Part shown: positions 17,889-26,872 of the stretch, in pieces | How positions within the stretch are numbered: position 1 is the stretch's first letter | Layout of the letters: each line of letters opens with the position of its first letter | NCBI GenBank assembly: GCA_031546825.1 | Contig: JAVBJU010000002.1 | Span: 62,001-126,000 of the forward strand | Length of the DNA: 64,000 nt | Direction: 5' to 3' | DNA from: Hohaiivirga sp031546825 | Lineage (GTDB): Bacteria > Pseudomonadota > Alphaproteobacteria > Rhizobiales > Beijerinckiaceae | The notes under the pieces: model-generated | What the model saw: the letters and a program-made list of their open reading frames with translations, nothing else | Database searches by the model: none | What the model was told of the DNA's origin: nothing | Program-made: the position numbers and the translations under genes

Positions 17889-20056
17889 CATGCCTTGACC
17901 AGTTTATCGGTAAGCGTCACCGCGCCGTCCTGCTTGCGCAATTCCACATGGCGCGCGTGGAAGGCTTTTAGCGTGGAACGGTGGCCGATGGAGATGACGG
18001 TGGTCTGTGGCAAGCGCTGTTTGATCGCCGCATAAAGATCGTCTTCTGTCTGCTCGTCCAGCGCCGCAGTCGCCTCATCCAGCAGCAGCCAATCCGGCTT
18101 GGTCAGAAGCGCGCGCGCCACTGCAAGGCGCTGCTGCTCACCGAGCGACAATGTCTGGCTCCACAGGCGCTCGTCATCGAGATCGTTGGTAAACTGCCCG
18201 AGCTTGGCAGCCTGAAGCGCCTCGATAATCTGCGCATCGGTATAGGTGCCAGCGACCCCGGGATAGGTCACGGCATCACGCAGACTGCCCTGCGGAATAT
18301 AGGGCCGCTGCGGCAGTTCCATGACAGAATTACCCGCCGGAATGTTGATACGTCCGTTTGAAAACGGCCATATTCCCACGATGGTACGGAATAAGGTTGA
18401 CTTGCCCGAGCCGGATGGGCCGGAGACAAGAGTAGCTTCACCCCGCCGAAATGTTAGATCGGCATCCGCTATCAACACCTGACCATCGGGCAGGCGAACG
18501 GAAACATTCTCAATATCTATATTTATTTCCTTGCTTGCACTCCTTTGCGCCCGCGGATGGTGCAAATGCTCGCTGGTAACCCGGTCGAGGGCATTCTCGA
18601 ACGTTGTCAAACGATCAACCACTGCTTTGTAGGCAGCAAGCGTTGCATAGGCCAGGATGAAGAAATTCAGCGCCGCCTGGATGCTGCTGAAGGCATCCAC
18701 AATTCGTTGAATTTGACCGAATTCAAGCTGGCCGATGAAATAGTAGGGAGCGGCGAGCAGGAAAGGAAAGATAACATTGGCCTGCCGGAATGAGAGGCGG
18801 AAGCTTTCGAGCTTTACAGTCCGCACCGCGATGGCAAGAAAGTTTGCGACGATGGCGGAAAACCGCTTGCTCAAGCGCTCGCCCTCTGCATGTTCACCCT
18901 CAAGCAAGGCGATTTGTTCGCCATATTCGCGGACCCGCGCCAGCGAGAAGCGATAATCCGCCTCCGCCTTTTCTTTCTGGAAAAACAGCCCGATCAGGGG
19001 ACGCCCGATCATATGTGTCAGCACAGTGCCAATTGTCGCATAGGCCAACGCAATCCAGACAAGAAGGCCCGGAATTACGACACCGGTTCCTGGCAACGTG
19101 AACCCACGCGACAACCCCCAAAGGATGAGAACAAACGATACCAGCGTTGCTCCCTGATTGAGAACCTGTATCGACTGAGAGAAAGTCTGATCGACAAAAT
19201 CGCGCAGGTCATCGGCAATGCGCTGGTCAGGGTTGTCAGTACCGGAACCGGTCAGTTGCATTTCATAATGATTGCCGTTTCCGAGCCAGCCGGCAACATA
19301 ATGGCGGTTAAGATGGGAGCGCCAACGGATCCGCAGGACGAAGGATGCGGCATATTCCACCATCTGCGAAACCACCCATAGGGTGGCAAGCGGCACAAAT
19401 ACGACGGTACCTTGGAACCAGAACGCTGCAACCTCTTTGGCTTGAAGCGCATTGAACAGGTCGCCATACCAAACGTTGAACCGGACGGTGACTGCGACCT
19501 GAAACATATTCAACAGGATGATGAAAATGAGCAGTATCGAACCGATAACCCCTTCACGGGCACTGATGGAGCCGAATGGGCCCAGCCTCAATGTAGAGGG
19601 TTCGGAGGAGCGAAAAAATCTGTCACCAATCCGCATGATTGTTTGAATAACGGGAATAAACGAAACGGCACAGATTAGCCCCGCCCCAACAACCGTGGCG
19701 CAAATCATGACAAGCGAAGGCACGTAACCACTCAGGCTCTGACCGATCCAGCCCGCCATTGCCCCAAACTGCAATACCGCCATAATCGCGTAAATGATCG
19801 CCAAAGCATGAACAAAGCCCGCTAGGAAACGCGGGATCCGACGCGACAGCACCAGTATTCCCAGCAGCACCGCGCCACAAAGCAATATGGCCGGCACCAT
19901 TGCGTATTGCGGCGAAAGGCCCAGAAACTGGGTTACTAGCCATGTGTATCCGGTCGGTTCGTTTGCTCCGTCCATGCTTTCACCTGTGTGCTGTTCGTGG
20001 GAAACGGCCCTGACCGCTTCCATCGGGGAAACGTCCTTGCCCATAAAAGTAGGCAA
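17888..20056 (-). CDS. ABC transporter, fused membrane and ATPase domains (SbmA/BacA-like, YddA type)
   Basis: This 722-residue protein has an N-terminal membrane part (about 45-430) with an SbmA/BacA-type permease domain ('NVWYGDLFNALQAKEV', 'RWRSHLNRHYV') and a C-terminal ATPase with Walker A 'SGPSGSGKSTLFRTI', signature 'LSLGEQQRLAVARALL' and Walker B 'DWLLLDEATAALDE'. Relatives move peptides or very-long-chain fatty acids; BacA matters for intracellular life of rhizobia and Brucella. Two or three extra N-terminal helices precede the family core. Substrate is unknown. Start: the first Met is used, but MEAVRAVSHE or MDGANEPTGY a few codons later are possible. Confidence 0.85.
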   Translation of the reverse strand: MPTFMGKDVSPMEAVRAVSHEQHTGESMDGANEPTGYTWLVTQFLGLSPQYAMVPAILLCGAVLLGILVLSRRIPRFLAGFVHALAIIYAIMAVLQFGAMAGWIGQSLSGYVPSLVMICATVVGAGLICAVSFIPVIQTIMRIGDRFFRSSEPSTLRLGPFGSISAREGVIGSILLIFIILLNMFQVAVTVRFNVWYGDLFNALQAKEVAAFWFQGTVVFVPLATLWVVSQMVEYAASFVLRIRWRSHLNRHYVAGWLGNGNHYEMQLTGSGTDNPDQRIADDLRDFVDQTFSQSIQVLNQGATLVSFVLILWGLSRGFTLPGTGVVIPGLLVWIALAYATIGTVLTHMIGRPLIGLFFQKEKAEADYRFSLARVREYGEQIALLEGEHAEGERLSKRFSAIVANFLAIAVRTVKLESFRLSFRQANVIFPFLLAAPYYFIGQLEFGQIQRIVDAFSSIQAALNFFILAYATLAAYKAVVDRLTTFENALDRVTSEHLHHPRAQRSASKEINIDIENVSVRLPDGQVLIADADLTFRRGEATLVSGPSGSGKSTLFRTIVGIWPFSNGRINIPAGNSVMELPQRPYIPQGSLRDAVTYPGVAGTYTDAQIIEALQAAKLGQFTNDLDDERLWSQTLSLGEQQRLAVARALLTKPDWLLLDEATAALDEQTEDDLYAAIKQRLPQTTVISIGHRSTLKAFHARHVELRKQDGAVTLTDKLVKA

Positions 20057-20121
20057 CTATGTGATTTGACCCTATAACCGCAACCAATATCGTCAATTTC
20101 CTACTAAAGGACATTTCCGAT

Positions 20122-20152
20122 ATTAAGAACGTTTCGGTTGACATTAAGAACG
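20122..20152 (+). repeat. Tandem direct repeat ATTAAGAACG before metN
   Basis: The decamer ATTAAGAACG occurs at 20122-20131 and 20143-20152, 21 bp apart start to start (two helical turns). It ends 16 bp before the metN start, where a regulator would block transcription or translation. No SAM riboswitch fold was recognised in 20057-20168. Confidence 0.5.
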
Positions 20153-20168
20153 AACTGAGACAAAACCA

Positions 20169-21308
20169 TTGTCAGACAACGCCAATCAGCCCACGCAACG
20201 AGATGCCGCCTTGGATTTGACCGCCCCCACCACTTTTCCAACACCGCAAGGCCGGATATCGGACGCTCCCATTGTCCAGATTGAAGGCGTGCGCAAGGTG
20301 TTTGGCTCCCATGATGGCGGCTCGCATGTGGCGCTGGATGATATTAATCTCACGGTTGCCAAAGGCGAGGTGCTCGGCGTCATCGGCCGTTCCGGCGCGG
20401 GGAAATCGACGCTGATACGGCTGCTTAACGGACTGGAAAAGCCCAGTTCGGGCAAGGTTGTCATCAATAACGCTGAAATCTCGGCTCTGTCAGAGACCGA
20501 TCTGCGCCGGGAACGCCGCTCCATCGGCATGATTTTCCAGCATTTCAACCTTTTATCGTCTCGCACGGTGAGCGACAACATCGCCCTGCCGCTCGAACTC
20601 GCCGGAGCCGACCGGGCCGAAAGCCAGCGGCGCGTGACGGAACTCCTCGACCTCGTCGGCCTGACCGACCGCAAGGACCGTTACCCCTCGGAGCTGTCGG
20701 GTGGCCAGAAGCAGCGTGTTGGCATTGCGCGTGCCCTCGCCACCAAGCCTGCGGTTCTTTTATCGGACGAAGCCACTTCGGCGCTTGACCCGGAAACAAC
20801 CCGCTCGATTCTCGAACTTCTGAGCAACATCAACCGTGAACTCGGCCTGACCATCGTGCTCATCACCCACGAGATGGCGGTGGTGCGCTCCATCGCCCAT
20901 CAAGTGGCGGTGCTTGACCATGGCCACGTCGTTGAACAAGGCGATGTGTTTGATATATTCACCCGCCCGCAACATGCGGTGACACGCTCGTTCCTGGAAC
21001 ACGAAAGCGGGCGTGCATTGCCGCCGACGGTTTCGGCCAAGCTCACACAAACGCCCGGCCCGAAATCAGCCGCAGTCATCCGCATCGTTTTCCGTGGTCC
21101 ACACGCCACTGACCCGGTACTAGCGCAACTTGCCACCGAAACCGGCATCGCCGCCAACATCGTATCCGGCTCCATTGACGAAGTGGGCGGACGCCCGTTT
21201 GGCATCATCACCGTGAGCGTACCCGCCGATCCGAAACGGCTCGATACCACCCTCACCTTCCTGAAAGTGCGCCAGCTCGACACGGAGGTACTTGGCTATG
21301 TGGGATAA
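20169..21308 (+). CDS. metN: Methionine ABC transporter, ATP-binding protein
   Basis: A 379-residue ATPase powering uptake of D/L-methionine. After a ~37-residue variable N-terminus come Walker A 'GRSGAGKSTLIRLLNGLEKP', the 'FQHFNLLSSRTVSDNIALPLEL' Q-loop region (residues ~120-142), signature 'LSGGQKQRVGIARAL', Walker B 'LLSDEATSALDP' and the C-terminal NIL regulatory domain that binds methionine and inhibits transport. It begins with TTG (TTGTCAGAC) with no strong ribosome site, implying low translation. It overlaps metI by 11 bp in the metNIQ operon. Confidence 0.94.
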   Translation: MSDNANQPTQRDAALDLTAPTTFPTPQGRISDAPIVQIEGVRKVFGSHDGGSHVALDDINLTVAKGEVLGVIGRSGAGKSTLIRLLNGLEKPSSGKVVINNAEISALSETDLRRERRSIGMIFQHFNLLSSRTVSDNIALPLELAGADRAESQRRVTELLDLVGLTDRKDRYPSELSGGQKQRVGIARALATKPAVLLSDEATSALDPETTRSILELLSNINRELGLTIVLITHEMAVVRSIAHQVAVLDHGHVVEQGDVFDIFTRPQHAVTRSFLEHESGRALPPTVSAKLTQTPGPKSAAVIRIVFRGPHATDPVLAQLATETGIAANIVSGSIDEVGGRPFGIITVSVPADPKRLDTTLTFLKVRQLDTEVLGYVG

Positions 21309-22038
21309 CCTCCAGAGCTTGAATGACGCCATCAACAATTCAGTGGTGGTCCAAAACTTCTACAAGGTCATCGTCGAACCAACGATAGACACGTTCCTGA
21401 TGGTGGTGCCATCAACTCTCATCGCCACCGCCATCGGCGTTCCGCTCGGCGTATTTCTTGCCACCAGCAAGCGCGGCGAACTGCTGGCAATGCCATTCAC
21501 CAACTGGGTGGTCGGAGCGGTCGCCAACGCGCTGCGCGCGATCCCCTTTATCATTCTGGCCGTCTATATGTTTCCGGTCACGCGTATTGTTGTCGGTAAA
21601 GCCATCGGCAAGGGGTTGCCCCCCATCGTGCCGCTGACCATCGCCGCGATCCCCTTCATTGCGCGCCTTGTCGAAGCGCTCATCCGTGAGGTTGACCAGG
21701 GCCTTGTTGAGGCAGCGCGCGCCTTTGGTGCCTCTTCGTTTCAGATCGTGCGCAAGGTGCTGCTGCCAGAGGCGATGCCTGGCATCATTCTGGTGCTGAC
21801 CTTGGCGCTGATTTCCCTCATCGGCTTTTCAGCGATGATGGGCTTCGTCGGCGCAGGCGGCCTCGGCGATGTCGCCATGCGCTATGGCTATTCACAGAGC
21901 AAACCCGATGTGATGAACACCATCGTCATCCTGCTCATTGTTGTGAACCAACTGATCCAGATGGGCGGCGAAGCATGGTCACGCCGCATCAACAAGCGGT
22001 CCCGCACGTCCATCCAGGGTCCCAAAACCATTATCTGA
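21298..22038 (+). CDS. metI: Methionine ABC transporter, permease
   Basis: A 246-residue inner-membrane permease with about five or six helices and the permease motif 'EAARAFGASSFQIVRKVLLPEA', whose central EAA...G loop contacts MetN. I chose the ATG at 21298 because GGAGGT (21284-21289) sits at ideal distance; an in-frame TTG two codons earlier (21292) is less likely. The gene overlaps the end of metN and is followed by metQ after 23 bp. Confidence 0.93.
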   Translation: MWDNLQSLNDAINNSVVVQNFYKVIVEPTIDTFLMVVPSTLIATAIGVPLGVFLATSKRGELLAMPFTNWVVGAVANALRAIPFIILAVYMFPVTRIVVGKAIGKGLPPIVPLTIAAIPFIARLVEALIREVDQGLVEAARAFGASSFQIVRKVLLPEAMPGIILVLTLALISLIGFSAMMGFVGAGGLGDVAMRYGYSQSKPDVMNTIVILLIVVNQLIQMGGEAWSRRINKRSRTSIQGPKTII

Positions 22039-22061
22039 CTTTAAATCGCAAGGAGCTTCCC

Positions 22062-22853
22062 ATGTCCCTGAAAAAACTCGGTATTGCCGCACTCTTCGCC
22101 GCCATCGCCGCTCTCCCGGCTGCGGCCCAGACCAAAACGACGCTCCGCATCGGCGTCACTCCGGGGCCGCACGAGGAAATCCTGTCGGTGGTGGGGCCAC
22201 TGCTCGCCAAGCAGGGCATTACGCTGAAGGAAACGGTGGTTTCGGATTACAACGTCCCCAACGCCGCCCTCAATGATGGCGACCTTGAGGTCAATTCTTT
22301 CCAGCACAAGCCCTTCCTCGACAAGCAGCTTGCCGACCGTGGCTATAAGCTCACCATCATCGCCAGGTCACTGGTGTTTCCGATGGGCATCTATTCCAAG
22401 AAGTACAAGGCTTGGAAGGATATCCCGGACGGTGCCACCGTCGCCATCCAGAATGACCCGTCCAATGGTGGCCGCGCCTTGCTTTTGCTGCAGACCAATG
22501 GCGTCATCAAGCTGAATCCGAAGGCCGGTCTCGTGCCCTCGACGCTCGATATCATCGATAACCCGAAGAAGCTGAAATTCATTGAAGTTGAAGCAGCCCA
22601 GACCCTGCGTTCGCTCGAAGATGTCGATGCCGCTTCCGTCAACACTGACTTCATCGTCAATTCCGGCGGCAACCCCAAGCGCGACGCACTGCTTCTGGAA
22701 GGTGCCGATGGCCCCTATGCCAACATCCTCGTCGTCCGCGATGCCGACAAGGACAAGCCTTGGGTCAAGGCGCTGGTCGAGGCTTACAACTCGCCAGAGC
22801 TGAAGAAGTTCGTCGAAGAAAAGTATAAGGGCGCGGTTATCCCGGCGTTCTGA
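22062..22853 (+). CDS. metQ: Methionine-binding protein (NlpA family)
   Basis: A 263-residue periplasmic substrate-binding protein with a signal peptide (MSLKKLGIAALFAAIAALPA, cut after AAA) and NlpA/MetQ features 'GVTPGPHEEIL', 'NVPNAALNDGDLEVNSFQHK' and 'NSGGNPKRDALLLEG'. No lipobox cysteine is visible, so it is probably soluble. The ATG at 22062 has AGGAG at 22051. It delivers methionine to MetNI and ends in a strong terminator. Confidence 0.94.
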   Translation: MSLKKLGIAALFAAIAALPAAAQTKTTLRIGVTPGPHEEILSVVGPLLAKQGITLKETVVSDYNVPNAALNDGDLEVNSFQHKPFLDKQLADRGYKLTIIARSLVFPMGIYSKKYKAWKDIPDGATVAIQNDPSNGGRALLLLQTNGVIKLNPKAGLVPSTLDIIDNPKKLKFIEVEAAQTLRSLEDVDAASVNTDFIVNSGGNPKRDALLLEGADGPYANILVVRDADKDKPWVKALVEAYNSPELKKFVEEKYKGAVIPAF

Positions 22854-22874
22854 TCAACGGACATTCTGACATTC

Positions 22875-22915
22875 AAAAACGCGCGGGAAATGGGGCTTAT
22901 TTCCCGCACGTTTTT
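22875..22915 (+). terminator. Rho-independent terminator after metQ (bidirectional)
   Basis: A 16-bp stem with one mismatch (22875-22890 with 22900-22915) and a 9-nt loop. It begins with five A and ends with five T, so it can work in both directions, serving metQ and the convergent Tyr-rich gene. Confidence 0.92.
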
Positions 22916-23018
22916 GTTTGCCTGCGATCCGTTGATAAACCGTGTGGCGCATCGGAACGCAAAGCGCTTAACTTGCAAGGCTGCAGCCGGAGCGGCGGGT
23001 AAATTGAAACGGGTCCGA

Positions 23019-23300
23019 TCAAAACACCCTGAGATAGATGCCGGGCCGGTAATATGGACGGTAGTAATAGGGACTCGAGTAGTAATACCTTCGTGTGGTG
23101 TAGTACCTCCGAGGCTGCGCGTAATATCTGCCGCCACGGTGCGTACGACCGGGAACATACCCTGGCGGATACGCGTACTGCACGGTTTCAATGCCCACAT
23201 TAACAGCAGGAACGGTCGTACCATTCATCCCCGGCATTGCCGCCTGCACGGATGCTCCCGCCAGTAACAAGCCCACGACTAAAGCGATTCGTTTCAACAC
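23019..23300 (-). CDS. Small exported Tyr/Arg-rich protein
   Basis: A 93-residue protein with a signal peptide (VLKRIALVVGLLLAGASVQA) and a C-terminal half made mostly of Tyr, Arg, Pro and Gly (for example 'RRYYTTRRYYYSSPYYYRPY'). I chose the GTG at 23300 because GGGGGCAG lies just upstream and the frame further up has no protein-like character; TTG at 23297 is another option. Similar Tyr-rich secreted proteins are common in Hyphomicrobiales with unknown roles, perhaps in the cell envelope. It converges on metNIQ. Confidence 0.65.
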   Translation of the reverse strand: MLKRIALVVGLLLAGASVQAAMPGMNGTTVPAVNVGIETVQYAYPPGYVPGRTHRGGRYYAQPRRYYTTRRYYYSSPYYYRPYYRPGIYLRVF

Positions 23301-23353
23301 TATCTGCCCCCAATTTTTAATTCGAGGACAAATTATGCAACTCTCATGAAAGG

Positions 23354-23545
23354 TCAATCTCTTTTGGAGCCCTCTTCGATACGCTCTATGCCGCCTTCGA
23401 GGGCGGAAAGGCTGTCTTTGATTTTGACCAACAACCCATGCTCCCTCTCGCTTTCGCGGTGAAGCTGCCGGATAAGTACGTGACGCATGGGCGCGCGGCG
23501 TCTGGCAGAGGCCGGATGCTCGACAGATGGAATAGCCTCGGTCAC
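23354..23545 (-). CDS. Possible small charged protein
   Basis: A weak candidate of 63 residues from GTG (23545), or 44 residues from ATG (23488: MRHVLIRQLHRESEREHG). The second half is helical and charged with heptad-like spacing ('LLVKIKDSLSALEGGIERIE'), like a short coiled coil. No good ribosome site is visible. Otherwise 23301-23726 holds no gene that I can support. Confidence 0.3.
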   Translation of the reverse strand: MTEAIPSVEHPASARRRAPMRHVLIRQLHRESEREHGLLVKIKDSLSALEGGIERIEEGSKRD

Positions 23546-23726
23546 CGGACATAAGTTGATTGCGCAGGTCGAGCATTACCCAAAAGAGGCCTGTCAAAAG
23601 ATGATGGCAAGGGCAGCCGTAACCAAACGGACCGAACACAAATAGAACAGCCGTTTCCAACCCCCAAAAAGAAAGGTTGGGAATTATCGAAAATAAATCA
23701 ATGAAATCAAGATCAAGATAAGGGGA

Positions 23727-23802
23727 TGGTGGGACAGGAGGGACTCGAACCCCCAACCAGACCGTTATGAGCGGCCGGCTCTAACCATTGAGCTACTGTC
23801 CC
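23727..23802 (-). tRNA. tRNA with CAU anticodon (Ile2 or Met)
   Basis: A complete 76-nt cloverleaf on the minus strand, with an encoded CCA end. Acceptor GGGACAG/CTGTCCC, D stem GCTC/GAGC, anticodon loop CTCATAA (anticodon CAU), T stem GGGGG/CCCTC and T loop TTCGAGT. CAU occurs in elongator Met, initiator Met and the lysidine-modified Ile2 tRNA. The paired first base pair and short D loop make initiator unlikely; I lean to Ile2 but cannot settle it by eye. Confidence 0.93.
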
Positions 23803-23902
23803 GGTGCGCAGAACGGCGCGACGCGTTTTCAATAGCGGGAAAACCGCGCTCAAGGCAATGGCAAATGTAACAGGAAGCGGAAGCACCTGCTATGGAGGCA
23901 TC

Positions 23903-25153
23903 TCAACCGCCGGGCGGGCGGAAGATTTCCACCTGTTCGGTCAGGCCGGGGAGCGGAAACGCTCCGATCCGTTCCAATTGATACCACAGCCTTTCGGCGA
24001 AGGCGCGGCTGGTCACAAGCGGCTCACCAAGCTCACGGTTCATGCGTGCCAAGCGTGAGGCAAGGTTCACATCTGGCCCGATCACCGTGAAATCCAGGCG
24101 GGAGCCCGAGCCGACATTGCCATAAGCCGCCTCGCCGTGATGCAACGCGATACCAATGGAAACCGGCGTCTTGAACCTTCCGTCGGCATTGGCTTGGCCG
24201 ATCATCTGCAATGATTGGGTGGCTGCTTTCATGGCGTTATAGGCCGCCGCTCCGGTATCATCGCCCCGATCACGGAAAATCGCCAGAATGCCATCCCCAA
24301 TAAATTTCAGAACTTCGCCGCCATTGCTTTCAACGGAAGGCACCACACAATCAAAATATGTACCGAGCAGATCAACCGTCTCCTCAGGCGTCTGCACGGA
24401 AGCGATCCGGGTATAGTCGCGCATATCTGAAAACAGGATGGCAGAGCGAATGCGCGTCACCTGCCCGCGCCGCACGGCACCGGACAAGATTTCCTGTCGC
24501 GGTTCATTGCCGACATAGCTGTTGAGCATATTGTCGACCCGGATATTTGCCGAGCGCACTTCCAGCACCAGCGTCAGGGTCGGGATCATCAGGTTGAGCA
24601 ATGACAGCGTCTTGGCATCAAAGGCATTCGCGTCACGACTGGCAAAGGCAATGGCGTTCTTGGTGGAACGGGAATACCGCAATGGAATAACCAGATAGCG
24701 CCGATACCCCTCCTCTTTGAGTTCGGCAACAATCGGAAAAGCATCGTTGGAGGTCTCGTCGAGATCAAGCAGCAGCCAGTCTCCGGTGCGGCTGGCAAAA
24801 GCAAATGGACTATTCAGATACGCGTCAAGTTGCTGGTCACCGTGCCGCATGAAGCGGGTGGAGCTGCCGCCATTCCAGGTCCATAGCCGCCCAATTCCCG
24901 CGAACTCGGCATGGAGGGTTTCAAACAATGCGGCGATGCGGTCAATATGGATGCCCGCATCGCGCAAGATTTCACTGAGCCATGCCAGAAAGTCATCGCC
25001 ATGGGAAACATGGGGGAATTCCGAAATCAGGCGATCGCGCAACAACACAGCCGTTGCCGCCACATCGCGCGGCAACAACCACGGGTCCGGAACCGGCTGG
25101 CTTGAAGCGGATTCATCGGCACATGTCCGGTATCGATTATCAATGGTTGGCAT
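23903..25153 (-). CDS. Class III adenylate/guanylate cyclase
   Basis: A 416-residue protein with a C-terminal class III cyclase domain (about 215-410) that should make cAMP or cGMP. Metal-binding aspartates sit in 'LFSDMRDYT', the transition-state and base-binding residues in 'EVLKFIGDGILAIF' and 'GPDVNLASRLARMNRE', so it looks active. The N-terminal ~200 residues resemble a sensory GAF-like domain ('LLLDLDETSNDAF') but I cannot name it. No membrane segment is visible. Hyphomicrobiales carry many such cyclases; the signal is unknown. Confidence 0.85.
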   Translation of the reverse strand: MPTIDNRYRTCADESASSQPVPDPWLLPRDVAATAVLLRDRLISEFPHVSHGDDFLAWLSEILRDAGIHIDRIAALFETLHAEFAGIGRLWTWNGGSSTRFMRHGDQQLDAYLNSPFAFASRTGDWLLLDLDETSNDAFPIVAELKEEGYRRYLVIPLRYSRSTKNAIAFASRDANAFDAKTLSLLNLMIPTLTLVLEVRSANIRVDNMLNSYVGNEPRQEILSGAVRRGQVTRIRSAILFSDMRDYTRIASVQTPEETVDLLGTYFDCVVPSVESNGGEVLKFIGDGILAIFRDRGDDTGAAAYNAMKAATQSLQMIGQANADGRFKTPVSIGIALHHGEAAYGNVGSGSRLDFTVIGPDVNLASRLARMNRELGEPLVTSRAFAERLWYQLERIGAFPLPGLTEQVEIFRPPGG

Positions 25154-25245
25154 CTGGCACCGCCTCCAAACAATGCCGGGTCAAACAACCACCGTTTGAT
25201 CGAAACATCACTGGCAAAATAAACCGCTTAGAGATGGTTTCCGTT

Positions 25246-26052
25246 TCAGCGGAGCCGATCCGCGAAATAGCCAATGGTCTTGCGATAGACCACAGCCCGG
25301 TTCCATTCGCGCATTGCCTCGAAATTTGCCGTGCCTTCGCCATAGGGCTCACCGGCCTTCCAGCCCGCGGTTTTGAGCAGGTTGGCGGTTGAAGCCAATA
25401 CGTCGGGTATGCTGTGCTTGAGATCCACATGTCCATCGCCGTCATAATCAACGCCATATTTGATATACGACGACGGCAAAAATTGGGTCTGGCCAAGCTC
25501 ACCGGCATAGGCACCGACCATATCGCCGAGTTTGAGATCACCGCGTTGGACGATTTTCAGGGCGGAAAGCAGTTCACGCTGAAACAGCTCGGTGCGACGG
25601 CAGTCATGCGCCATGGTTGCCAACACCCGGAATACCGGCAGGCGCCCCATGTCACCTTTGCCGAAATCGGTCTCCAGTCCCCAGATCGCCACGATCAACT
25701 GACGCGGCACACCGAATTGCTTCTCGATACGGCCAAGCAGGGCGGCATGGCGCTGCAGCATGGCGCGGCCCATATTGATGCGGCCTGCCCCAACCCGCGT
25801 GGCGACATATTGCTCGAATGTTTTATTGAATGTGCCACGCTGGCGGCGATCGAAGGCCAGCACGCTCTGGTCAACGGTGACATTGCCCAGCGCACTGGCG
25901 ATGACGTCGCTCGACACACCCTGCGCCGCCGCCTCGTTCGACATGGCGGACACGAAACTCCGGAAATCACCGCCACATTGTGCCGCATGGACGCTTGGCG
26001 AACCCATCAGGACAGCAACAACCAAACCCAACCCGATTTTTTTCACGATCAT
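25246..26052 (-). CDS. Lytic murein transglycosylase, MltB family
   Basis: A 268-residue periplasmic enzyme with a signal peptide (residues 1-23, cut after VHA) and the SLT_2 domain. The catalytic Glu lies in 'IVAIWGLETDFGKG' (~118), followed by 'GAYAGELGQTQFLPSSY' and 'DGDGHVDLKHSIPDVLASTA', all typical of MltB-type enzymes that cleave peptidoglycan to anhydro-muropeptides. It lacks the C-terminal peptidoglycan-binding domain of longer relatives. It follows the tail of moaE but runs in its own unit. Confidence 0.9.
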   Translation of the reverse strand: MIVKKIGLGLVVAVLMGSPSVHAAQCGGDFRSFVSAMSNEAAAQGVSSDVIASALGNVTVDQSVLAFDRRQRGTFNKTFEQYVATRVGAGRINMGRAMLQRHAALLGRIEKQFGVPRQLIVAIWGLETDFGKGDMGRLPVFRVLATMAHDCRRTELFQRELLSALKIVQRGDLKLGDMVGAYAGELGQTQFLPSSYIKYGVDYDGDGHVDLKHSIPDVLASTANLLKTAGWKAGEPYGEGTANFEAMREWNRAVVYRKTIGYFADRLR

Positions 26053-26149
26053 TCTCCGGCGTTACGACTCACCGCTGAGTTGACCGCATTTGGCGAAAAT
26101 TTCCAAGGGGCTGTTGCAAAATGCTTTTTCTGCTGGGGAGAAGAAAAAG

Positions 26150-26614
26150 CTACGGCTTGTTCTGCCAGCGTTCCAAAGCCTTATCGTCCACATCCTTGGC
26201 GTCCACCCACGCCCCGATCTCGCCGGTGATGAGGTGTTCGCGCTTCCAAAATGGGGCTGTGGTTTTGAGATAATCCATCAAAAATTCCGCAGCCTCAAAG
26301 GCCGCGCGGCGGTGGGCGGACGCGGTAAGCACCAGAACGATCTGGTCGCCCGGCGTTATTTTGCCGTAACGGTGAATGACGGTCACCCCGTCAAGCGGCC
26401 AGCGCTTTTGCGCCTCTGCAACGATGGCATTGACCTGGCGCTCGGCCATGCCGGGATAGTGTTCGAGTTCAAGCGCCGCAAGTCGCCCACCTTCATCGCG
26501 ACACAAGCCAATGAAGCTCACCACCGCGCCGGTATTGCGGTTGCATGCCGCGAGCAACGCGGTTTCCGTTGCTACATCAAACGGCGCGCTCTGGATGGTG
26601 ACCTTGCACGACAC
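26150..26614 (-). CDS. moaE: Molybdopterin synthase, large (catalytic) subunit
   Basis: A 154-residue MoaE, which with thiocarboxylated MoaD converts precursor Z (cPMP) to molybdopterin. Characteristic stretches are 'GAVVSFIGLCRDEGG', 'LELEHYPGMAE', 'HRYGKITPGDQIVLV' and 'SAHRRAAFEAAEFLMDYLK', with catalytic Lys residues in 'KTTAPFWKRE'. It starts with GTG (26614); its ribosome site GGAGG lies inside the end of moaD, so translation is coupled. Downstream of pgsA and moaD. Confidence 0.95.
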   Translation of the reverse strand: MSCKVTIQSAPFDVATETALLAACNRNTGAVVSFIGLCRDEGGRLAALELEHYPGMAERQVNAIVAEAQKRWPLDGVTVIHRYGKITPGDQIVLVLTASAHRRAAFEAAEFLMDYLKTTAPFWKREHLITGEIGAWVDAKDVDDKALERWQNKP

Positions 26615-26620
26615 GGGCGT

Positions 26621-26872
26621 TTAACCTCCGGTCATCGGCGGAAAGAAGGCGACTTCAGCATTGGCAACCAGCTCTGCATCATGCTCCACATGTTCATGAT
26701 TGATGGCAGCCTGGATGATGTCTGCATTTTCGAAAGCATAGGCATATTCCTCGCCGCGGCCTTTGAGCCATGCGATGAGGTCAGCGATTGTTGTGACACT
26801 TGCCGGTAGCTCAATGTGCTCTTCCGTTTTGCCGATGCGTTCCCGCACCCAGGCGAAATAAACGAGTTTCAT
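26621..26872 (-). CDS. moaD: Molybdopterin synthase, sulfur-carrier subunit
   Basis: An 83-residue ubiquitin-like carrier, normal in length, ending in the obligatory Gly-Gly ('VAFFPPMTGG') whose terminal carboxylate becomes the thiocarboxylate donor for MoaE. It overlaps pgsA by 4 bp (ATGA) and is followed by moaE after 6 bp, so pgsA-moaD-moaE is one operon. Confidence 0.94.
   Translation of the reverse strand: MKLVYFAWVRERIGKTEEHIELPASVTTIADLIAWLKGRGEEYAYAFENADIIQAAINHEHVEHDAELVANAEVAFFPPMTGG

Noticed and set aside
20057..20168. SAM-type riboswitch before metN
   Set aside because: I looked for the short SAM-II pseudoknot pattern and did not find it; only direct repeats are present.
23727..23802. 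tRNA as an integration site
   Set aside because: No repeated 3' tRNA fragment, integrase or island was found beside it.
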